Shown here: positions 21,060 to 31,493 of the stretch, piece after piece
How positions within the stretch are numbered: position 1 is the first letter of the stretch
How the letters are laid out: each line of letters starts with the position of its first letter
Assembly: GCA_963970005.1 (NCBI GenBank)
Contig: CAXAMN010001126.1
Location: forward strand, 263,729 to 327,728
Source of the DNA: Durusdinium trenchii
Taxonomy: Eukaryota; Sar; Dinophyceae; Suessiales; Symbiodiniaceae
Length of the DNA stretch: 64,000 nt
Direction: 5' to 3'
Notes under the pieces: model-generated
Told to the model about the DNA's origin: nothing
What the model saw: the letters and a program-made list of their open reading frames with translations, nothing else
The model's database searches: none
Program-made: the position numbers and the translations under genes

Positions 21060-21215
21060 GCAGTGACAACGCGAAAAACACAAAACCATGGCAGCGTGAA
21101 AACTTGCAAAACAACTAACACCGCGAAAACGATGAAAACGCAAACCCGACAATGGCGAACGCGCAAAAACGAATAAAAAAATTGAAAACACAAAAACCTC
21201 GAAAACCAGTGGAAT
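21060..21215. repeat. CGAAAAC-type cryptic repeat, locus 1
   Basis: Every 8-12 bp a G/C-rich triplet is followed by GAAAAC or CAAAAC. A second locus of the same style lies at 21870-22020, about 0.8 kb away, in the same orientation. Confidence 0.45.
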
Positions 21216-21869
21216 GTGCTTCTAGGAAAGGAATCGAAGGAGCTCAACATCCGGATGAGATTTTGCCAGGAAAACCTACATCACATGTCACAAACAAGCG
21301 GACCCTGCTACACCAGAAGAAGCGCCCAGTGGATCCAGTGGTTGGAAAAAACGATGATCAAGGGCTGCGCTCCCTATCTAGTGATAACTTTGGACAATGC
21401 CAGGGCTGGGGTGTTCAAGGTTCAACAAAGCTTTCTAGAATGATAGTGAGGAACACATACAGTACTTAGAACCTACTCATGTTTCCGAAAAGGCCGGACC
21501 ACGCGGCCTTCAACCAAGAGGGAGGTCATACTTAGAAACAATACTTACAACCAGTTTCAAGCATTTGTACAGTAGACAGTAGACAGGTTCATATTATATG
21601 CCCGTCACTTCATTACAAACCCATGTGACAAAATCAAGCACCCTACAACTCGTGAACAAGCCAGAGAAGAAATGATTGGAAAAAATGCCTGTCTCCTGTG
21701 GTTTTTTGTACTCTTTACTTTGGCTCTAAGCACTACAGTCACTACATGTATGTGTATAATGATTCTGATAGGCTTCGTTCTATGAGCCAATGCTTAGGAC
21801 CAGTTTTTGTGAAAAGGTTCTCTATATTTCCAAAGTTGGTTCCAAGGGGCTCGCAAAGGGAAAAGGGTC

Positions 21870-22020
21870 CAAACCACGAAAACACGCAAACCGCGAAGGA
21901 CATGAAAGCCGTGAAAACGCATAAAAGCCACAAAAACTGTGAAGGCGTGAATACAGCGCTGTTTTCAAACCAAGGTCAGCTCGGCTTTCTAGGTTCTGTT
22001 CGTTTTCATCGGTTTTCCTG
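21870..22020. repeat. CGAAAAC-type cryptic repeat, locus 2
   Basis: See the locus at 21060. Words such as ACGAAAACACGCAAACCGCG and GTGAAAACGCATAAAAGCC recur here. Confidence 0.45.
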
Positions 22021-22396
22021 TTTTCTCGGGCAAATCCGCTTAAAGCTCGATGTCCCTAAAAATGATTGCATAATGAAACCAGTGCCATCAACGAGATGGC
22101 AATATCTGGACAGAGCCCAGCCAAACACACGGAGTTGGGCACGAAGCAAACAACGACAGCGGCAAGGCAAGGTCTTGAAGGTACAGCAAAAGTCAGAAGA
22201 GCACAAAGGTACAAGTACCAATGTGCAAAAAAGTTGAAAGAAAGACATCGTTGTGCATTTCAGGCCGATTCCGGCCCTTCTTCGCTTGGTACCCCAGCGT
22301 AGTACCGCTTGAAGGTGGCGCCCAAAAAGTCGCCAAAGCTCTGACCAGGCCTCGACGTGACATGCTAAGGGCCATTCTGATTTTTGTTGTTTTTAG

Positions 22397-22545
22397 CCCG
22401 CCGGGCGGGCGGGGGGTAGGCCGCTGGGAGGTAGGTTAGCTAGGTAGCAAGTAGCTTAAGTAGCTACTACTTAGGACGCAGGATAGCTCACACTTCTGCA
22501 AGGAAGCGCTCGCAATAATGATTCCTAGATTTTTAGGGAAACTTA
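22397..22545 (+). repeat. SINE/MITE-like dispersed repeat, copy 3
   Basis: G-rich start, then TAGCTACTACTTAGGACGCA, GGATAGCTCA, AATGATTCCTAGATTTTTAG. It lacks the TTGG of the other copies. Confidence 0.55.
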
Positions 22546-22616
22546 TATAAGTAATCCAAGAATGCACCTGCTGCGTTGAGACATGCTTAAACCGACCCCT
22601 TTCACGACTCCAACGC

Positions 22617-25600
22617 TCAACCACGAGCTGTCATAAGCCATCTGCTCAACCAGGTGCTAAACATATGGGAGCGTAACAAGTCTGTCTTGCTAAACAAATT
22701 TACTGGTTTCAAGCCCATGGCCATGTCCCTCTGAGATGCAAACTCCCATCGTTCTGCAAGTGGTGGTACTTTCGAGGATACGCCTGCAACACAAATTGAT
22801 GAACACTTGAAGCAAGTCTGTGTTCGCAGATTCCAAGAGGCTTGAGTGCTATATTGTGGCAAATCAATCCTGACAGGGACTCGCCTTTTGCTAGCATTGC
22901 TTCGCTCGAAAACCCATCGGGGATCCTGCCAGTCTGGGGCACAATCAAATCTTGCTCGGGCTGGTTAAACAAAACTGAGAACTCGTCCTCAGCTCGAAGG
23001 TGGGGTGTGTGTCCACAAAACAAGGGCAGGACACCCTGGCGACCTGCAGCTCTGGCTTTGGGCAATCCGTCCAAGAGCGCCCCCGACTTCCCCGCCTTGC
23101 GCCCAGCACAATACTGTGGCCGGCAACCACGCACACAATGAGGAGTAGCGACAAATTCGCCACCAGTCACAACCTCGCTGGTGCAAAGTGCAAAGGAATG
23201 ATTTCTCGGCTTTCAAAATTGTTTGAAGAACCAAGCCCAGCCTGTGTGCACTCACCTACTTGGATGGCCATGCAGTCTTTTGGAATCTTGACCCGCACGG
23301 CCTTATGGGCACTGTGTCAGAAACTCTCAATCAACTTTGAAGAAAAAGAACATCAGCTCTTGACTCGGCCAGGTGTTCCAAGGTCCTGGCTGCGCCGTCT
23401 CGGTCCACAATCCATAGCCCGGCACCTTCTGGATCAGGATTCTCGATCTCTGAGCCCTGAGGAAAGAATATAACTAAATGAGTGTCTCAGTCTCTGAGCA
23501 CTGAGCATATGGCATCTGCATCATCGACCTCAGTTTCAATAGATGTGTCCTTGTGCATCTTCGCCTCCACGTGCTGCAATGCGGCAAAGAGGTCCGGCGT
23601 CAACCCGGTCATGAAACCGGAGTCGTTGTGCCTAGGAAAAAAATCGATCCAGAGGGCGTGCAGCAATTTAATCTTAAAACGTACTTCTACAGTGATCACT
23701 TTCCCAAAGCTGCTACTGTACCGAGGCTTGCACCAGCCAATCCAGCCATCCTGATCAAATGGGTTCAGCACAATAATCTGTTTGGAGTCCCAGGCCCTTT
23801 ATCAACAGTGTTGCTTCCATACTTGATGAGATCAAGTGAAAGCCGTCCCCCAAAGAATGCTCCTCCGAGACATCGTTGCCGCCAGGGGCTACTGTCTCCT
23901 CAAAATGGTGTTGATGTGGGTAATATCTGCCAACGTCAACACACATGAAGCCCAAAACACACGCGGACACACCACAACACAATTGTGGCTTGAAATGCTA
24001 TTAGTACTCGAGGATCAAAATGAGTGAGTGGGCATGATAACCCACAGCTACTGATAAAGCAAATTCTCTGAAGCATGGACTACTGGCAGCAATCTCCTTA
24101 GGAGGAAAGTAGTAGAGAAGTCTGCCCTTGCACTTGTTGGTCTCGCCTTGACAGTGCCACATTCAAATCAAAACTATTCACATATCCAAACCAGGTCAGC
24201 AAAAGGATGCAAAAAGAGATGTGCGGCGCAATGTGACGAAGATCGTTTAAGATCCTCACGGAGGGTCTTTCCGAGGTTTGCAGTGTAGGTCTTCACCTTG
24301 CAAGACTAACATCGCAATGCGGAGGCGATGCACATTGTGGTGGGTTTAGCAGGTCGAACCCACACACTGGGAATGGGTTCGCGCCCTGCTTTCTGGTGGT
24401 TGGTGGGCACCTTGCTGGCCATCACGTGGTCAACCTGCTCCCCGAGGAATCCAATGACCTCACAGGCAGGTCGAAAGCAAATCTGATGCAACGATATGAA
24501 AACTAAACACGATGAGGGAATCACCTGCTCGTCACCAAAGGATTATTCTCTTCGTGTGCTCACAAAAGTGAAGAACAATAGCCCCTACGCGCTTCTAGGC
24601 TTGCCAGCGCGCACAAAGGAACACAGCCCTGGAGCAGCACCCTGCTGCATCACTCTGCAGCGGCACCCAAGCTCCAAAGCGCACACAGGCACCTCTTATG
24701 CCAGCATAGACCCAGATAGCAAAAGATATTTGTAGGCAGCATGACACCAGCACCCACCGCTGCTGCTTCCTAAACTAAGCATCCCTCAGTATTTCCTTCA
24801 CTCACGCTGCACTTCTTCACGCTTGAGCCCGGTTGCCTCCGCTTCCTCCCGGCTCGGAGAGCACAAGGTGCTTTTTGATCCTCCTCGTGGCACCCCAAAA
24901 GTTTTTGGTTGATGCACCCGTCTATACATACCACCCCTGCTACAGCTACATTGACCAATTTCCCGGCTCCGATCCGTGCGGGCGGCTTCGACCGCGAAGC
25001 GGTGTGAATATCTGCAACAAGGCAATCAAACACTCCGAATAGCTACACATCCAAAATACACTTTGCAAGTATCAAAAGCTTCGGGCCTCTTGCATCACCT
25101 TGCCCAGATCCTTGCATTTCCTCTCCAGCTCAGGGATCTCCTAGCAGCTATATTAAGCATTGCTTGCCACAGCAAACACCTGAAAGCTCCTTGGGCCATC
25201 GATTCTTGGGCAACGCCCAGGGAAATTTGGCCATGTCGTCCTGGGTTTAGAATTCGTGCGGCTGATTCAGTGCCTGGTGCCTATAGGGCCTATTCGCTTC
25301 AGCTGGCCTCTGTGCCTGGAGTATCCGACAACGGATTGAAGTAAAACCTTGGCTCTGGCACACTTAGCAATTTTGCCCTCGGCGAAGTTGCGAATGGAAA
25401 CAGTTTACTTGGATCCTGCAGTTCTTGGCATAGGGCGAGCCCTTGGCGAAGTCAGGCTTGTCACCCAGCTTCTCCTTTCCATGCGACCTCAACAAATTGC
25501 TCTACTGATGAGAATAGTTGCTGGTAGCGATGGCCTCCAACCTAATAGCGATGGCCTCCACCTAGTAGCTTCTTGCTACACCGTCCAGGACCATACTGTT

Positions 25601-26669
25601 GCTCACATTACAGTGCTGACTGTTGCGAGCAAAAAAGAAATGGCCAGTGTCAAGCAAATCTCTACTGGGTCTTGTGCCAACCAGCATTGTACATGGAGGC
25701 CTCCGCGAGCGCACGAAACTCGGGCAAGCACCCCATCATGACACAAGTGGCCATGAAAAATCACCGCGCAAAGGGGTAGGTCGCTAGGGTGGGCTAACAA
25801 GTAGTAGCTAAGTAAGTAAGAGGCGAGCAGCTACTAAGCTTAAATAGCTTCTTAGGCTTGGACGCAGAAGGGCTCAGGCTTATTGATTTGGTTCCTAGAT
25901 TCTTTGGGGACGTAACTACATACGTTTGCAGCATATCATTGTATTCGAATAATTACCTAATCAACAAGCTGCTGGAATGGCTGGTGACAGCGTTGACTGC
26001 AACCAAATCTTCTGTTTCAACGAGACCGTGCAAAGGATTTCTGCTGCAAATCTTTAGCTCCAATGTGAGAGAAGTGAGAAGACTGACTTTTTAAATGAGC
26101 ACGATGTTGCGCACATTGGGCAGTGTATACTATACTATACTTACTTTTTGTATGCCATCATTGTTCTCTGGCCTCATCTTCTAATGCTTTCAAGCTGTCT
26201 GGCGGCAAGTGTGCTAAGGTGTGTGACAACCTCAAGAATCGTCAAGCACAGCAAGTAGTCTTTGACCTTTCTCAGTGGCACTCACCTTTGTCTTTCTAAA
26301 TCCAAGGAGGCAACTTGAGCACTGGCCGGTATAGGTCCTTCGCAGGCTCGCACATACGCGCAATCGGATGAAAGGTTGCTCAGCGTAGATCAGTCCTCCC
26401 AGCCGGGTATGCCGCGGACTGCTACAACGCCCAGGCTGCCAGGGCCCCAGGCCTCAAATGCAAGCATCAATCTATCAAGCTCTGAGTGCAGTCCGAATGT
26501 ATTGTAAAAGTGGAGAAACACACATGCACGGTGTCTGCCTCCAGGAGCTGCTTTCCTAGGTCTGCACCGTTGGTCAGCTGATCATACCTCACCCAAAACT
26601 CATGGAAGCGGCTCTACGAACAATCAGTCCGGGGCACTCCAGAACAACCACTTGTCGGCCCGAAGCCAT
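22617..26669 (-). CDS. Isopenicillin-N-synthase-like 2-oxoglutarate/Fe(II) oxygenase, 20 exons
   Basis: Exons (high to low): 26678-26622 (ATG at 26669), 26577-26524, 26452-26396, 26337-26312, 26230-26173, 25700-25678, 25487-25437, 25347-25326, 25240-25190, 25140-25087, 24458-24411, 24296-24238, 23926-23872, 23750-23734, 23631-23502, 23456-23391, 23301-23242, 23173-23135, 23043-22983, 22783-22617. Every junction keeps frame and all acceptors are AG. About 381 residues if the last exon runs to its stop; that end is the least certain part. Family marks in order: GSLGVVAVRGIPGW, ASMYNAGW then SHGKEKLG, WHNDSGF (iron-binding HxD), DCMAIQVGE, TPHC (distal iron His), ARVS (2-oxoglutarate RxS), VPPLAERW. 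It should be a soluble oxidase or hydroxylase of unknown substrate. The AG|G before exon 1 would serve as a spliced-leader acceptor nine bases before ATG. No broken residues were seen. Confidence 0.85.
24459..25086 (-). other. Largest intron of the oxygenase gene, with spurious exon-like segments
   Basis: This intron starts GC and ends AG. Inside it the minus strand shows two open exon-like stretches (near 25010-24950 and 24890-24800, the latter ending at a GTGAGT). The exons on either side join in frame and match the family without them, so they are probably not part of this mRNA. They could be alternative exons. Confidence 0.4.
25528..25575. repeat. CTAGTAG dispersed repeat inside an oxygenase intron
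   Basis: Two units of GTAGCGATGGCCTCCAACC type. They lie in the intron between exons 25700-25678 and 25487-25437, showing this family inserts or expands within genes. Confidence 0.65.
25775..25915 (+). repeat. SINE/MITE-like dispersed repeat, copy 4
   Basis: Shares GGACGCAGAAGGGCTCA, TTGATTTGGTTCCTAGATTC and GGGGAC. It lies in an intron of the oxygenase gene, on the strand opposite to transcription. Confidence 0.55.
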
Positions 26670-26678
26670 GTGAGCAAC

Positions 26679-27486
26679 CTGCAGAAATCTGTAGATACAA
26701 TGTCTGGCCAAGCTGTTCAAGTCAGCTAATCCAGCAGTAATCTAAGAGCAGCGCGAAATGCGCGGATTTGCAATTGGAGCGATGAATGCTAGTGAGAAAG
26801 GCCACATGTCAGGTGTCAAGCAAAATGACCAAGCAGGCATTGTCAAAGGCTGGAACGACCAGCATGATAGGATGGATCGTCCAAAACAGTTTGTCTCCGA
26901 CCAATCTACTGAGCTCTTGTGAAGCAAAAGTTAGTTCCAGTTGTCAATCAATCCAGTCGAGTCTCGACGCTCCTGAATGTCTTGACTCCTTCGGATGTGT
27001 GAAAAGTACAAAATGGAAAGAGCACTGAGTGCAGTGCCTGGAGCATCCAAAGACGGAGGAGGCCCGTGGCCCCTGGCTGGACCTCCGCACATCTCAGAGA
27101 AAAACACACTGGAGTTTGTTAAATTAGTAGCGATGCCCTTTGTTACTAGTAGCTTCTTGCTCCTAGTAGTAAAGCCAGGAGCTACTAGTAGCTTCTTGCT
27201 CTAGTAGCGATGCCCTTTGTTACTAGATGTTAGTAGTATATATATATACATAAGATCTTTTGAAGGTTGCTTGAACCTCTGCAACAATTCAAGCCTATAC
27301 TTTTAACCTTGGGAGTACTTGGGAGCATCAAAACTTGAAATTATCCTATACTGAAAGGATTGAAGACGTATTGCTGATGATGCCTGGAAATTAAGTATTT
27401 GACTTGACCATGGTCTCTACATGCTTGTTTTGCTGTCATGCTCAGATTCTGGCCCACTCGTATGTCTCCACGCAGGAAAGTAGTAC
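26679..27486. other. Region between the oxygenase and its upstream neighbour, with a CTAGTAG repeat at 27121-27232
   Basis: It probably holds the 3' end of the upstream minus-strand gene. An open minus segment near 27100-27030 (MCGGPARGHG) follows an AG, but no splice chain was established. The repeat consists of about five units. Confidence 0.4.
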
Positions 27487-28617
27487 GTCATAGACCTGCA
27501 CTGCATCGCTCCAGTAGCGCATGGTGTGCTTGAGTCCAACATCGTTCAAAACCCGTGCTCGAAGCATTCCTGCTCATGCTGGTGTCACAATTGCCCTGAC
27601 CATACCTCGTGCACCTCCTCTAGCAACTTTAGAAGAAGCTCCTTTGCAGCAGTTGACTCAGGTAGAATGTGTTCATGAAACCAGGAACGTGAACATGACA
27701 AAAGAGTCGATTGATCATGGGTCCTTGCTGGCAATGCCGGGCAAGCTGAAACCAATCTTTGTGAGGCTCTCGAAGCAGACCTCCCAAACCGTCGTGGAGA
27801 ACTAACCAGGCTCCGTGTCTTTCGGCATGTCACAAAGGCTTGTGGACGAAGCAGTTGCTTCTAGTAGGCCTAATTTTCGAGTGAACCCGATCGAATTTGG
27901 TATGTGCTTCCAAAATCCATCAAACTGTTCAGGCAAAACACCCAGTACGAGCAAAAATCAGGGCATAGCTAAAGTGGCCTCATAAACCTCGAAAGAGTCT
28001 GGAGCACCGCAAGAGATGATCACCGCCTGCATCTTTATGAGAACAGGAAACTCCGCAGGCTTGTTGATCGAAATCCGATTCCCATATCCGTTCTCTCTTT
28101 CATCATTCTCTCTCTCTCCGTCTTTTTCTTTCTCTTTCTCTTTCTCTTTCTCTCTCCCCCCTCAGAGTCTCATCAGCGAACGAGGACAATTGAAAGGTCC
28201 TAAGCTATGTCAGACTGTCAAGCTTCATCTGAACGCTTCAGCAAATATTGACGCAGCACATCTTTTCTCAAAAATACTGTAGCCAATGCACGCTGCCACC
28301 GTCAGTTCGTCAATTGCTCTGGGGTGGCACAAGGTTGCCTGTCGTTAAAGAGAATAAACATATTAACACAATCTTCAATTTCGATGAGATTGTGTGGGGG
28401 ACGGGGGGTGCGGGACGGCCAAAGGACTGAATTTGCTCTATGACCAACCCTAAACCTACACTCCTCAGTATCCCAAATGTCAAATCCAACCAATTTAGTT
28501 GTGCTCATGTCAACGGAGTTGATCTGATCCAGAGCTTGACCGACGGCATTATACATTTCAACACCCAGATCTTTGGATCCAGGTATGGTGATTGAAACGC
28601 ATGGATGTAAGACAAAT
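27487..28617 (-). CDS. Six-exon gene segment, unknown family
   Basis: Exons (high to low): 28617-28464, 28338-28237, 28026-27988, 27924-27807, 27727-27606, 27528-27487. Donors are GA, GC, GT, GT, GT, GT; acceptors are all AG. All phases fit, giving about 158 continuous codons. Recognisable pieces include ITIPGSKDLGVEMYN, TTKLVGFDIWDTE, IDELTVAACIGYS, FDGFWKHIPN, LLLKLLEEVHE and MRYWSDAVQVYD. The protein looks soluble and folded, with one amphipathic helix, but I do not recognise the family. The first listed exon begins in mid-codon, so earlier exons exist. It reads toward the oxygenase gene on the same strand. Confidence 0.6.
28105..28160. repeat. TCTTTC/TCTC pyrimidine microsatellite
   Basis: Imperfect TTTCTC and TCTCTC runs within an intron of the six-exon gene. 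Confidence 0.8.
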
Positions 28618-28639
28618 CTTGCAGCCTTCAGTCACTAGA

Positions 28640-29131
28640 AAGCAGAATGGCACCAGTTTGATTAGTGGCAAGCTGCGTAGGTCAACTAATATCACTTTTG
28701 ACTGGCGCTTATTGTGACAGCTGTTTGCGGGTCCTACTCATCAGAGCCTCTTGGGCCAGTCTCCATTCAAAGTGAGGCTGGGTACAGGGCTCCTGTGCTG
28801 AGATCTTTATCAAACTGTCCGGCTTAAATTGTGCTCATGTGGAGGCTGTGACCATGTCTTTACCTGTATCGCCGCTGCATTCTGGAAAATAACTGTCACG
28901 TCACACAACGACTATTCATCAACAAGTCCTCCCGGGCGGATTCATCCTTGGCCTTTGGCCTCTCAGTTTCAAGTGGATTCAAGATAAAAAAAATGGAAAA
29001 TGAAAAGCCTTCTTGCTGCTAGTAAGGGGCAATGCCATCCAAAACGCATGGTGTTTCTCTCAATATGGTGGAGTTCTTGCATTGAAAGAGGTCTTCATTC
29101 TTTTTGAGCATGCTGCGCTCGAAATGAACAC
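28640..29131. other. Presumed intronic or intergenic stretch, no exon resolved
   Basis: The exon starting at 28617 needs a preceding two-base phase that the exon ending at 29132 does not supply. At least one exon between them is therefore unseen, or the two belong to different genes. Confidence 0.35.
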
Positions 29132-29231
29132 CTTTTGCATGCTTCTTCCCGGCCTTGGGTGCTTGCGCTTCCGGGGGTGGAGGCGCCGGGCCACTGGGTG
29201 GTGCAGGCAAACTCAGCTTAGCCTCAGCCTC
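29132..29231 (-). CDS. Pro/Ala-rich exon
   Basis: The acceptor TTGCAG precedes GAG at 29231 and a GT donor follows 29132. The exon is 100 nt, with 33 codons including EAEAKLSLPAPPSG and APKAGKKHAK. It is low complexity, like a linker in a nuclear or cytoskeletal protein. It is probably in the same gene as the Lys/Glu-rich exons upstream. Confidence 0.5.
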
Positions 29232-29335
29232 CTGCAACAAGTGAATGAGGAGCAAGAACTTAAAATGCTAGAACATACATGCGTGTTGTCCTTTCCTGGT
29301 TTTAGGCCATTGGACCTTTATATTCTATTGATGAT

Positions 29336-30612
29336 CTTTTGTTATATGATTTTTGGAAGGCCTGTGCATTTTGATTCCGAACAGCTATGAATCTGTTGCC
29401 CTAAGAAATGTATATGTACATACACATAACTGTACATATAATCTCTCTTAGGAACACGGTTCAAACAGCAGTCCTTTGGTTCAGCCTTGGCCTTGGCAAC
29501 ATCACCGGGTTTCATGCCAAGCGCTGAATCAAGCATTAACATTTGCGCGAGTCTTCTCCTAGTTTGAAGCAACTGTACACACACATATATGTATATATTA
29601 TTATATATATATATATTATAAGTATAATGGTAGACATCTGCTCATGCAAACTCAAGTCAAGGCATCTTCCTGTGTGCCTTTTGCGCAAACTCAGAATTAT
29701 GACTTGGTCTTCTGTTGTGCCTTGGGGTCCTCCTCAGACATTGCTTTGGGTTTCTCCTCCTTCGCATCCTTGGTCTCCTTGCAAAAGCAGCATGGTAAAG
29801 TATAATGGTAGACATCTGCACTCATGCAAACTCAAGTCATGGCATCTTCCTATGTGCCTTTTGTGCGACTCAGAATTATAATTTGGTCTTCTGTTGTGCC
29901 ATGAGGTCCTCCTCAGACTTTGCTTTGGGTTTGGTCTTCTGTTGTGCCTTGGGGTCCTCCTCAGACTTTGCTTTGGGTTTCTCCTCCTTCGCATCCTTGG
30001 TCTCCTTGCAAAAGCATCATGGTAAAGTATAATGTTAGACATCTGCACTCATGCAAACTCAAGTCAAAGCATCTTTCTGTGCGCTTCTTTGTGCGAACTC
30101 AGATTTATGACTTGGTCTTCTGTTGTGCCTTGAGGTCCTCCTCATCAGACTTTGCTTTCGGTTTCTCCTCCTTCGCATCCTTGGTCTATTTGCAAAAACA
30201 TCATAGTTCAATCATTCTGGAATTGGTCTTATCTCTCTTGCGGTAGACATCTGCACTCATGCAAACTCAAGTCAAGGCATCTTCCTGTGTGCCTTTTGCG
30301 CGAACTCAGAATTATGACTTGGTCTTCTGTTGTGCCTTGAGGTCCTCCTCAGACTTTGCTTTGGGTTTCTCCTCCTTCGCATGCTTAGTCTCCTTGCAAA
30401 AGCATCGTGGTTCAATCATTCTGAAATCAGTCTTATCTTATCAGAAGTCTTATCACTGATCATGCAAAGAATGTTCCTCCGTAGGCGGTGCCGCAGTTTC
30501 CTCCTCTTTGAGAAATTCTGCGCCATCACCTGATTTTGCTGAAGCTGAAGATCTTACAACATCGAGTTCCCCAATCCTCGCCTTCAAAACCATCAGCTTC
30601 TCCATCTGGGAA
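29336..30612 (-). CDS. Lys/Glu-rich protein gene with tandemly duplicated exon (partial)
   Basis: An upstream exon after TTCCCAG at 30612 reads EKLMVLKARIGELDVV and continues about 50 codons to a GT near 30462. Four 178-223 bp tandem units follow. Each contains an exon-like segment after an AG|ACC, reading KDAKEEKPKAKSEED and then PK or LK (one unit departs at this point). A GC follows the AAG in most units and could be the donor. In-frame changes support coding: one unit has a 48-bp duplication (16 codons) and another a 3-bp insertion. Further on, a minus segment near 29500 carries AKAKAEPKD. The product would be a highly charged, probably disordered protein. Exact donors are uncertain because a GT alternative is lost in one copy. 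Confidence 0.5.
29584..29627. repeat. AT dinucleotide microsatellite
   Basis: TATATATA runs next to the tandem exon array. Confidence 0.8.
29630..30450 (-). repeat. Four tandem exon-intron units
   Basis: Units start near 29630, 29808, 30031 and 30241. Each has the order (plus strand) GTAGACATCTG, CTCAAGTCA, GACTTGGTCTTCTGTTG, CTCCTTCGCATCC, CTTGCAAAAGCA. Intron-like parts diverge more by indels than the exon-like part. Confidence 0.8.
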
Positions 30613-31490
30613 GGAGTCATCTACTCTCTGTCCTGCTTGTACCCCTAGAAGATGCAAAACAACAAACACTGAAAAACGCACCGCAATCTGAGCTGGTAGA
30701 TGCTGCGGCCTGCACCAGGAGGCAAAGGTGCTCCTGCCTTTCGCTCCCACCTCGCCAAACCAACTCTGAAGCACTGAAAGAAATGAAAATGTTCCTGGAG
30801 AAGATCGTGCCCATGTTGTTCCGGCCTTTGCATTGGGATTGGAACATTGGGCGTTGCCGGCATTGCCTTCATCCTTGGCTTGTGTTGCTGGTTGGCGACG
30901 TGCAAGAATTGCAGGACAAAAGCAGTGAATTTGCAACCCAAGAAGCTGAGCTGACTTTGCCAGACCTGCCACACGTCAGAAAACATCAGGATATACAGGC
31001 ATGAAACGTTCTACCACGCATCATCTCGCGAGCCGCTGCAAGTCAACATTCCGAATGCGCTAGGCCTGCTGGCAAGTCATCCTGCAAGTTAGCTGGCGCT
31101 TGGAAGACCGCACAAACGGAGAGTTGAGTCCAAGTTCCACACTTTCATCCGAGACAGTGAAACAAACACATTTATACGTATATATGTATAGACTGATATA
31201 GGTACACGGCCCTTACTTTTCACAACGCTCCACAGCTAGTCACAAAAAGTTAAAACAAGGGAAATGCAATTCACGGTAGGTCTTTCACCAGGCCTATTCG
31301 TTCTTACTTCGTAGACCTGTCTCAAGGCCATAGGGGCTCGACCTTTCCTGGTTTGAGTTGGGTTGGCCAAATCATTGCAGTGGAGGAAATGACAAAACCG
31401 CTGTCGGGCCTCAGTGTATCTCTAATTCATTTTGGGAGAAACTGTCAAACCCTTTGAAGCTCTGCTTCGTCTGACCCTCTAGAAACATTT
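30613..31490. other. Possible further exons and intergenic DNA
   Basis: The minus strand remains open over 30972-30526 in one frame, and a plus frame (MKMFLEKIVPMLFRPLHWDW, from 30783) is also open. Neither could be fixed by splice phase. Confidence 0.3.
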
Positions 31491-31493
31491 GGC

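Noticed and set aside
24800..25015. Two exon-like segments in the large oxygenase intron
   Set aside because: The flanking exons join seamlessly without them and the family has no insert here.
25701..25718. Extension of the oxygenase exon to an AG at 25719 (reading FRALAE)
   Set aside because: The AG just before 25700 fits the phase of the preceding exon (ending ALEDE) and the family pattern better.
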